57,391 bases of DNA. It comes from an uncultured Bacilli bacterium. Lineage in GTDB: Bacteria; Bacillota_I; Bacilli_A; ML615J-28; CAG-313. Positions 1-6,636 of this stretch are shown piece by piece. The notes under the pieces are model-generated. The model saw only the letters and a list, made by a program, of their open reading frames with translations, searched no databases and was not told the origin of the DNA. The DNA lies in NCBI GenBank assembly GCA_934133195.1, contig CAKPAZ010000006.1:1-57391 (forward strand), read 5' to 3'. A program made the position numbers and the translations under genes. Each line of letters begins with the position of its first letter. The stretch's first letter is position 1.

Positions 1-78
1 AAGAAAACAATAGAAATGGTAATTACACTAACATCAGCAGTAACCCTTCTTGCTTTTGTATTAAGAAAGAAACATTAA
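1..78 (+). CDS. 3' end of a surface protein gene with LRKKH C-terminal tail (partial)
   Basis: Frame 1 is open from the first base to a TAA at 76-78 and encodes 25 residues: Lys-Lys, a hydrophobic stretch, and the ending LRKKH. The tail is almost the same as the C-terminus of the secreted phosphodiester glycosidase at 50302-53097 and resembles that of the surface protein at 2569-5622. This is therefore the last part of another exported protein whose body lies upstream of the window. It ends 19 bases before the NagZ-type gene, so the two may be co-transcribed. The function of the missing part cannot be inferred. Confidence 0.75.
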   Translation, partial: KKTIEMVITLTSAVTLLAFVLRKKH

Positions 79-97
79 TTTGGAGATTTAAAACAAA

Positions 98-1663
98 ATG
101 AAAAAAATTGACATTAGTAAGATGACTTTAAAAGAAAAAGTTGGACAAATGATAGGTCTTGCTTTTTCAGGAACAGAATATAGTGAAGAATTAAGGTATC
201 AAATTGAAGAAATCAAAGCCGGCTTAATCATTTATTTTAAAGATAATTGTGGCAATCCAAAACAAATTTTTGAACTAAACAAAAAAATCAATGAGTGTGC
301 AAGTATTCCTCCATTTATTGCGATTGACCAAGAAGGTGGAATGGTCGCAAGAGTTACAGAAGGAATAACACAATCACCAGGTGCAATGGTTATTGGTGCT
401 ACTCACCAATATAAGTATGCTTATCAATTAGCATACAACATGGGAGTTGAACTTCGTGATTTAGGTTTTAACTTCAACTTTGCTCCTGTAGGAGATGTAA
501 ACAATAACGCTAAAAATCCGGTTATAAATGTTCGTTCATATTCAGAAAATCCCGATGAAGTTGCAAAATATGTATATGAAGCAGTAAAAGGTTACACAGA
601 TGCTGGTTTAATGACTTCCATTAAACATTTCCCAGGACATGGTGACACTGCTGTTGATTCACATATTGGACTTCCTAAAGTCGATTTTGATTTTGAAAGA
701 ATTAATAAAATGGAACTTGTTCCTTTTAAACTTGCAGTTGAACATGATTTACCAGGTATCATGGCAAGCCATGTACTATACACAAAGTATGATAGCGTAT
801 ATCCAACAACTTTATCTCATAAAATAATTACTGGATTATTACGTGAACAACTAGGTTTTAAAGGACTTGTAGTAACTGACTCATTAACAATGTCTGCAGT
901 ATTTGATAACTTCTCAATCGAAGAAATCGTTCTTCATGGATTTAATTCTGGTTGTGATATTTTACTTCTATGTGGAGCAAGAAATGTTCAAATGCAAAAA
1001 GAATTTGCAGATACAGCTCTTCGCCTAGCTGAAGAAGGAAAAATACCACTAGAAATGATTGATGCATCTGTTGAAAGAATATTGAAATATAAAGAAATGT
1101 TCAATGTTGGTGAAATGCCTACATCATTTGAAAAAATTGAAAATGAACTAGAAGAACCATCTAGAATGGCATTTGCTCGTAAAGTAATGGATGAAGGTGT
1201 TACCTTAATTAAAGATGAAAACCACTTACTTCCTGTAAAAGAAAATGAAAAAATACTAGTTGTTTTCCCTAAAATTAAAGTAGTAACACTTGCTGAAAAT
1301 GAAGATAATAGCTTAAAATCATTAGGTGATTTTATGCCATTTAAGGTTGATAAGTATTATTCAACTATTGACCCAGATAAGGCTCAAAAAGAAGAATTAA
1401 TAGCCCTTAGTAAGAACTATGACAAAGTAATTTACTGCAGCTATAACGCTTGTTTTAACCCTACACAAGCAGATTTAATTAATAGTCTTGATCAAGATAA
1501 ATTAATAGTTATTGGAGTAAGAACTCCATATGATTTAAATGTTTTAAATGCCAAAACTTACCTAATTAGTTATGAAGCTAGTGTTCTAAGTTTTGAATCA
1601 TTATCAAAGGTTTTAACAGGAAAAGTAGCTCCTAAAGGAAACTGTCCTGTAACATTAAAATAA
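98..1663 (+). CDS. nagZ: NagZ-type beta-N-acetylhexosaminidase (GH3), cytoplasmic
   Basis: The 521-residue product has a GH3 catalytic domain over about residues 5-335. It carries the NagZ-family signature KHFPGHGDTAVDSH near residues 175-190, holding the Asp/His acid-base dyad, and VVTDSLTMSAV near residue 260 with the likely nucleophile Asp. About 180 residues follow as a C-terminal domain. Family members release non-reducing terminal GlcNAc from muropeptides or chito-oligomers. No signal peptide is present, unlike the secreted B. subtilis enzyme, so it should act in the cytoplasm on imported fragments. GGAG precedes the ATG. nagB follows 18 bases downstream, and the wider locus of NamZ, MupG, MurQ and AnmK supports a peptidoglycan role. 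Exact substrate is inferred. Confidence 0.88.
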   Translation: MKKIDISKMTLKEKVGQMIGLAFSGTEYSEELRYQIEEIKAGLIIYFKDNCGNPKQIFELNKKINECASIPPFIAIDQEGGMVARVTEGITQSPGAMVIGATHQYKYAYQLAYNMGVELRDLGFNFNFAPVGDVNNNAKNPVINVRSYSENPDEVAKYVYEAVKGYTDAGLMTSIKHFPGHGDTAVDSHIGLPKVDFDFERINKMELVPFKLAVEHDLPGIMASHVLYTKYDSVYPTTLSHKIITGLLREQLGFKGLVVTDSLTMSAVFDNFSIEEIVLHGFNSGCDILLLCGARNVQMQKEFADTALRLAEEGKIPLEMIDASVERILKYKEMFNVGEMPTSFEKIENELEEPSRMAFARKVMDEGVTLIKDENHLLPVKENEKILVVFPKIKVVTLAENEDNSLKSLGDFMPFKVDKYYSTIDPDKAQKEELIALSKNYDKVIYCSYNACFNPTQADLINSLDQDKLIVIGVRTPYDLNVLNAKTYLISYEASVLSFESLSKVLTGKVAPKGNCPVTLK

Positions 1664-1681
1664 GAAAAGAAGGTATGAAAA

Positions 1682-2407
1682 ATGAAAGTTATTATTGTTA
1701 AAGATTATGAAGCATTAAGTGAAAAAGCAGCGGAAATAATCGCTAATAAAATTAAAGAAAAAAACAACGCTGTATTAGGTCTTGCGACTGGATCAAGTCC
1801 TATTGGCACTTATCAAAAACTTGTTGAAATGTGTAAAAAAGGTGAAATCAGTTTTAAAAATATCACCACTTACAACCTTGATGAATATTGTGGAATTGAT
1901 CGTACACACCCACAAAGCTATTATTATTTCATGCATGACAACCTATTTAATCATGTAGATATAAAAGAAGAAAATGTACATCTTCCTGTTGCAAATGGAG
2001 CAGACCTTGCTTTATGTGCAAAAGAATATAATGATCAATTAAATAAAGTTCACATCGATTTACAACTTTTAGGTATTGGTGGAAATGGTCACATTGGATT
2101 TAATGAGCCAGGAACATCATTTGATCAAGAAACATTCGTTGTAAAACTAACTGACAAAACTCGTCAAGATAATAAACGTTTCTTCAATAGTATTGATGAA
2201 GTTCCAACTCATGCAATGACTATGGGTATTAAAAACATTATGAAGAGCGAAGAAATCTTAATGTTAATCAGCGGTGTAAACAAAGCTGACACTGTTGTTA
2301 AACTATTAACTGGTGAAATTACTGAAGATTTCCCTGCTTCAATTCTTCACAAACATCCAAATACAACTGTCATTATTGATGAAGCCGCTTATTCAAAAGT
2401 TAAATAA
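1682..2407 (+). CDS. nagB: glucosamine-6-phosphate deaminase
   Basis: The 241-residue protein matches NagB in length and layout. It shows the nucleotide-like sugar-phosphate loop LGLATGSSPIGTY near residues 35-47, NLDEYCG near 67-73 and GIGGNGHIGFNEPG near 132-145, which hold the catalytic Asp/His residues of the family. It converts glucosamine-6-phosphate to fructose-6-phosphate and ammonia, the exit step from amino-sugar catabolism into glycolysis. It directly follows nagZ and is closed by a strong terminator. The deacetylase NagA that should feed it is not in this window. Confidence 0.95.
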   Translation: MKVIIVKDYEALSEKAAEIIANKIKEKNNAVLGLATGSSPIGTYQKLVEMCKKGEISFKNITTYNLDEYCGIDRTHPQSYYYFMHDNLFNHVDIKEENVHLPVANGADLALCAKEYNDQLNKVHIDLQLLGIGGNGHIGFNEPGTSFDQETFVVKLTDKTRQDNKRFFNSIDEVPTHAMTMGIKNIMKSEEILMLISGVNKADTVVKLLTGEITEDFPASILHKHPNTTVIIDEAAYSKVK

Positions 2408-2415
2408 TGGTAACA

Positions 2416-2455
2416 AAATAGACCTGCTTTTTCCAATGCAGGTCTATTTCTTTTA
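2416..2455 (+). terminator. intrinsic terminator after nagB
   Basis: A 12-bp perfect stem (AAATAGACCTGC pairing with GCAGGTCTATTT) with a 10-base loop is followed by TTCTTTT. It closes the nagZ-nagB transcript before the separately promoted surface-protein gene. Confidence 0.85.
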
Positions 2456-2493
2456 AAAAAATTAAAAAATATAAAAAAATGTTGCTTTAAGAC

Positions 2494-2509
2494 TTGCAAA
2501 GCGCTTTCA
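2494..2509 (+). promoter_or_regulatory. cre-like operator 1 (CcpA-type)
   Basis: TTGCAAAGCGCTTTCA matches the Bacillota cre consensus TGWAANCGNTNWCA apart from one base and is a near-palindrome. It overlaps the -35 element and spacer, where CcpA binding normally represses. No CcpA gene is in the window, so the regulator is inferred from family knowledge. Confidence 0.65.
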
Positions 2510-2522
2510 TTTATGCTATAAT
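2494..2522 (+). promoter_or_regulatory. promoter of the surface-protein gene
   Basis: TTGCAA at 2494-2499 and TATAAT at 2517-2522 are separated by 17 bases. The -35 element and spacer are covered by a cre-like operator, which fits carbon catabolite control. Confidence 0.75.
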
Positions 2523-2527
2523 ATAAT

Positions 2528-2541
2528 CGCAAACGCTTTCA
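2528..2541 (+). promoter_or_regulatory. cre-like operator 2 (CcpA-type)
   Basis: CGCAAACGCTTTCA lies just downstream of the -10 element. It is a second, slightly weaker cre-like half-palindrome sharing the CGCTTTCA arm with operator 1. The spacing of about 34 bases between corresponding positions is near three helical turns. Confidence 0.55.
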
Positions 2542-2568
2542 AAAATAAATATAGGAGGAAAAAAATTT

Positions 2569-5500
2569 ATGAAAAAGTTATTTGCTTTATTAAGTACATT
2601 CGTACTTTCTTTAGCAATCGTAGGCTTAGCTACACCAACAGCTAAGGCAGCCGCTTCTGACAAATGGACAGAAGACCCTACTCTAGAAGCTGATGAAATA
2701 CCTATGTATGAAATGGGTAGTATTTATACTACATTCCCTAATTATTATGACAATGCTGCGAAGGCAGACCCTAACTGGGGCGGCGCTTCAAGAATGTATC
2801 CTTGGAACGAAACAAGACTTCGTGTTGCTGAATATGATAAAAATGGAGAAGCTACTGGTAAATATTATGCTATATTCTTCTCTGGCTTAACAAGCAATGT
2901 TGACTCTGCTGGTAACCCTGCAAGTGGTGCTGGTAACAACATTAATGGTTATGCATTACAAGATGGTGTACCAACAATTGTTAGAGTTAACTCTAATACA
3001 TTTGGAACTGACAAAGAAGTATTTAAATACAATACTACTCCAGCTGACCCATCTCTATCTCACTTAAGAGTTAACTTCGCTGGTCAAGATATTTCAATCG
3101 ATATGATCGCTGTATCTGACAGAATCGGTGATGGTGGTAACAAACAAAACTTATACAACCGTATGTTTGTATTTGATGGTGAAGGTAGAATTATCCGTGG
3201 TGTTGCTATGGATGGTTTCTATGTAAAACCAGGTGCTGAAGGTGCTGCTGCTGATTTATGGGCACCAATGTTCTGCTACGTTGATGGTAAAGTTGTTCAA
3301 TACATTGAAGGTGTAACAACTCCTGATAAAGTTGAAAAACAAGACACTAACGAAGACGGAAGCCCTAAAGTTGATGCTGATGGTAAACCTGTAATGGTTC
3401 CTACTGATGAAGATAATTTCTTATACAAGAGATTTATGTGGGAATGGTTCGAAGAAAAACCAACTAACGTTAACACTGCTACATACATGGCAGAAGGTTG
3501 GGATTGCGACCTTTGGGACTATGTAATTGATTCTCCAGATGGAAATGGTTATATGGCTATTGCTTTCTTAAATGGTGAAGGTTCTAACCATAAGATCAAT
3601 GATAATGAAAAAGCTGTTACTAACGCTACAAGAGTTGCTGCTGGTCAAGAAGAAATCACAGCTGCTGAATACTATCGTGCATGCGTTAGAGAAATCCGTA
3701 TCCCTAAAGATGGTGGAACATTTGATTTTGGTTACCTTGATAAAGGTGTTGCAACTGAAGCTGCTAAATTCAATAACATCGTTCGTGGTGCTTTCTTAAA
3801 CGGACGTAATGTTAATAGTGCAGAAGTTAGAACTTATGACTTCTCAACTACTGGATTAAAAACTATCGAAAGAGTTGCTGGTGGATATTCTTACCAATTT
3901 ATGGATCAAGAAGAATTAATCGTTGAAGTTATGAAAGGTCAAAGCTTCAAACCTGCTAACAACATTCTTTATGATGGACTTGCTTCAATGTGGAAAGAAA
4001 AGAACAATCTATTATCTTATAGTAAAGATCTTAATACATTAGCATTCATGATGAGCGTTAATGGCGCTGCTGTTGTTAATAAACCACGCTATCAATCAAT
4101 GGAAGAAATGGTTGCTGATTTCAATGCTGACTATAAAGCATTCGCAAAAGATTACTGCAAACTTGATGATGCTACAGTAGATGCATTTGATGCGGCAAAA
4201 GGTAACTTAACTAATTTAAGTTGGAACTTTATTGGAACAAGTGCTCCTGGCGATGGTAAAAAGAATTTCTACACTTACTACAATGGTAAATGGGATTGGT
4301 TAGTTGAATATATTCATAGCTATGCATTATCTATGAAAGGTTCTAAACATGATTCATATGCTGGCGCTAACTGGGCTGGTCAATTTGAATCTACATTAAG
4401 CTGTGCTTCACCTTACAACTATATGTTATTATTCAATGCCTTCTTCCTAGGCACAAGATGTTTCGCTGAAGGTACTGAAACTGTAGGCGAAAAGACTTAT
4501 ACATTCACTAATCTTGGTTGGATTGAAAGACCTGCTGAAAATAAAACAAAATTTGCTGATTACACAATCGACACATCTGCAGATTCTGTTAACACAAGAT
4601 ATGCTGTTAAATTCACTGCTGAAAATACAGTTACTGGTGTAAGTTCTTCATTAACAATTACTTACATTGTAGTTGATGAATATACTCCTACAATCGAAGT
4701 TAATAAAGATGCATTATACATCACTCCAGAAGTTGTAGATGGTAAGATGGTTATTAACCCTATCAACCCTATGACATTAGTTAAAGCTTATGATGGTAGA
4801 TATACAGATGCTGCTGGCATTAAAGGAACTGAAATTACTCAAAACGTTCACTTTACATCTGCTACATTAGATTTTGCTAACCCTACTGAAGGTGTACATA
4901 AAGTTACTGCTAAAGTAGTTAACAATGCTAAACACTATGCTGAAACTACATTTACAGTTGAAATCGCTGACGTTACTGCTCCTTATGTTGAATTCTATAC
5001 TGAATTAGTTCTTCCTTATGGAACAACTTGGGATCCTAAACTAGCTGTTAAAGCTGCAGTAGATAACGTTGATGGTAACTTATTCAATAGTACAATTACT
5101 TGGTGTGTTGACGAAAGCTCAACTAAAGTTAAAACAACTAAACCTGGTAAGTACAATGTAAAAGTTTCTGTATACGATGCTGCTGGTAACGTAACTGAAA
5201 TGCCTAAAGCTATTCAAGTTACAGTTCTTGAACAAAATGCTACAACTGCAGACGTTAAAGAAATTAATGATTTACTTGAAACAATTCAAGCTCTAGTTAA
5301 AGCTAATCATGATGAAGTATTAGATGAATTAGGTCAATTAGATCAATCAGCTAAATTAGATGAAATCACTGCTTTAATCGGTAGTCTTGCTACATCTGAA
5401 CAAGTTAAAGCTGCTGCTGATGCAATCGCTCAACTTCCTAACAATGCAAGTATTGATGAAGTTAAAGCTGCAATCGCAAGCGTTAAGACTGTTGCTGACC

Positions 5501-5622
5501 AAACTCAAACTCAAGTTACTGAATTAGCTTCTAATAAAGGCTGCGGTAAGAAGAGTGCAATGTTCTTTGAATTCTTAGCTGCTGGATGCTTACTAGTATT
5601 CTTACTAAGAAAAAAACACTAA
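2569..5622 (+). CDS. large exported surface protein with Ig-like domains and LRKKH C-terminal tail
   Basis: The 1017-residue protein starts with a signal peptide (about residues 1-27, likely cut near AKA-A). Residues 30-690 match no family that I recognise and are rich in Trp, Tyr and Asp. Two Ig-like segments follow (about 690-800 and 803-890, the latter like DUF5011). A helical, probably coiled-coil stretch covers about 893-988. The last 27 residues have GCGKKS, a hydrophobic segment and LLRKKH, which resembles a sorting or anchoring tail. Codon use is that of a highly expressed gene. AGGAGG sits before the ATG. Its promoter carries two cre-like sites. Position between nagB and the GlmA-like gene suggests a role in binding or processing glycans at the surface, but this is inference. 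Confidence 0.8.
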   Translation: MKKLFALLSTFVLSLAIVGLATPTAKAAASDKWTEDPTLEADEIPMYEMGSIYTTFPNYYDNAAKADPNWGGASRMYPWNETRLRVAEYDKNGEATGKYYAIFFSGLTSNVDSAGNPASGAGNNINGYALQDGVPTIVRVNSNTFGTDKEVFKYNTTPADPSLSHLRVNFAGQDISIDMIAVSDRIGDGGNKQNLYNRMFVFDGEGRIIRGVAMDGFYVKPGAEGAAADLWAPMFCYVDGKVVQYIEGVTTPDKVEKQDTNEDGSPKVDADGKPVMVPTDEDNFLYKRFMWEWFEEKPTNVNTATYMAEGWDCDLWDYVIDSPDGNGYMAIAFLNGEGSNHKINDNEKAVTNATRVAAGQEEITAAEYYRACVREIRIPKDGGTFDFGYLDKGVATEAAKFNNIVRGAFLNGRNVNSAEVRTYDFSTTGLKTIERVAGGYSYQFMDQEELIVEVMKGQSFKPANNILYDGLASMWKEKNNLLSYSKDLNTLAFMMSVNGAAVVNKPRYQSMEEMVADFNADYKAFAKDYCKLDDATVDAFDAAKGNLTNLSWNFIGTSAPGDGKKNFYTYYNGKWDWLVEYIHSYALSMKGSKHDSYAGANWAGQFESTLSCASPYNYMLLFNAFFLGTRCFAEGTETVGEKTYTFTNLGWIERPAENKTKFADYTIDTSADSVNTRYAVKFTAENTVTGVSSSLTITYIVVDEYTPTIEVNKDALYITPEVVDGKMVINPINPMTLVKAYDGRYTDAAGIKGTEITQNVHFTSATLDFANPTEGVHKVTAKVVNNAKHYAETTFTVEIADVTAPYVEFYTELVLPYGTTWDPKLAVKAAVDNVDGNLFNSTITWCVDESSTKVKTTKPGKYNVKVSVYDAAGNVTEMPKAIQVTVLEQNATTADVKEINDLLETIQALVKANHDEVLDELGQLDQSAKLDEITALIGSLATSEQVKAAADAIAQLPNNASIDEVKAAIASVKTVADQTQTQVTELASNKGCGKKSAMFFEFLAAGCLLVFLLRKKH

Positions 5623-5639
5623 TTAATTAAAAAAAGAGA

Positions 5640-5668
5640 GGGTGGAGGGGTTCTTCCACCTTCTATTA
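5640..5668 (+). terminator. hairpin after the surface-protein gene, weak terminator
   Basis: GGTGGA and TCCACC form a 6-bp GC-rich stem around an 8-base loop, followed by TTCTATT rather than a run of T. It may only reduce read-through into the acetyltransferase gene, or stabilise the upstream message. Confidence 0.5.
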
Positions 5669-5685
5669 AAAATAAAGAAGATTAT

Positions 5686-6633
5686 ATGAATTATACTAAA
5701 TTATCTGTTTTCAATAATAAAGAAAAATTATACGAAATGTGGAATGAAGAATTTGGTTCTTTATTTCCAATTACAAAAGAATTATTTGAAAGAAACACAA
5801 ATGATATTTGTGATAATGCATCGTATGTGGCTTTAGATCACGATGAAGTTGTAGGTTTTATCATTGGTAAAACTTGGGAGTCTAGCTTCATCATTGGTGA
5901 TTATGAAGATAGTGGATGGATTAGTTTAATTTATGTTCATCCCGAATATAGAAACAAAGGAATTGGAACTAAGTTATTGGAATTAGCAGAAACAGAGTTT
6001 GATAGATTAAATAAAAAAGTAATTCATATAGGAAGAGATTACAATGATTTCTTCCCAGGACTACCAATTGCACTTGGAAGTCCACTTGAATGGTTTGAAA
6101 AGCGTGGTTATATTAAACCATATGATACATGTGATTTAATTAATAAGAATAAGGAAAAAATTGCTTTGAAAAATAAAGATTTAGAATATCGTCTTGCAAC
6201 CCTTGACGATAAAGAAAAAATCTTACAATTCATGGAACGTAATTGGCCGGGCCGATGGACTAAGGAAACCATTGACTACTGGTCTAATGGTGGAACAGGT
6301 AGAGAATATCTTATATGTATTGAGAATTCTAAAGTAATTGCTTTTGCAAAAATAGGATATCCCGATACATCGGAAAATCTAATCGGCAATAGCCAGACAT
6401 GGCGTGGCCACTTTAAAGCTTTGGGCGGCATTGGTCCTCTTGGCGTCGATAAAGACTGCCGAGGTCGTCATATAGGCTTTGATATTGTAGCAGAAGGCAA
6501 AAACATCTTAATTGATGCTAATGCTTCAGATATCATAATTGACTGGACCGGACTTACTGATTTCTATGCTCGATTTGGTTTTGAGTTATGGGAATCATAT
6601 CATTATTTGACTAAAACAAAAAAAGGAGACTAA
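5686..6633 (+). CDS. tandem-GNAT N-acetyltransferase, GlmA-like (glucosamine/glucosaminide acetyltransferase candidate)
   Basis: The 315-residue protein contains two GNAT folds. The first (about residues 1-155) has the acetyl-CoA loop YVHPEYRNKGIGTKLLE near residues 85-101. The second (about 165-310) has GIGPLGVDKDCRGRHIGFDI near residues 245-265. A two-domain GNAT in an amino-sugar salvage locus recalls GlmA of Clostridium acetobutylicum, which re-acetylates glucosamine and glucosaminides from de-N-acetylated peptidoglycan. Here that would make such fragments acceptable to downstream enzymes. The gene ends 3 bases before the solute-binding lipoprotein gene, so the two are co-transcribed. The substrate is inferred from context. 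Confidence 0.7.
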   Translation: MNYTKLSVFNNKEKLYEMWNEEFGSLFPITKELFERNTNDICDNASYVALDHDEVVGFIIGKTWESSFIIGDYEDSGWISLIYVHPEYRNKGIGTKLLELAETEFDRLNKKVIHIGRDYNDFFPGLPIALGSPLEWFEKRGYIKPYDTCDLINKNKEKIALKNKDLEYRLATLDDKEKILQFMERNWPGRWTKETIDYWSNGGTGREYLICIENSKVIAFAKIGYPDTSENLIGNSQTWRGHFKALGGIGPLGVDKDCRGRHIGFDIVAEGKNILIDANASDIIIDWTGLTDFYARFGFELWESYHYLTKTKKGD

Positions 6634-6636
6634 AAA

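Noticed and set aside
5539..5622. LPXTG-type sortase signal at the surface-protein tail
   Set aside because: No LPxTG or NPxTN-like motif precedes the hydrophobic segment. The motif is GCGKKS.
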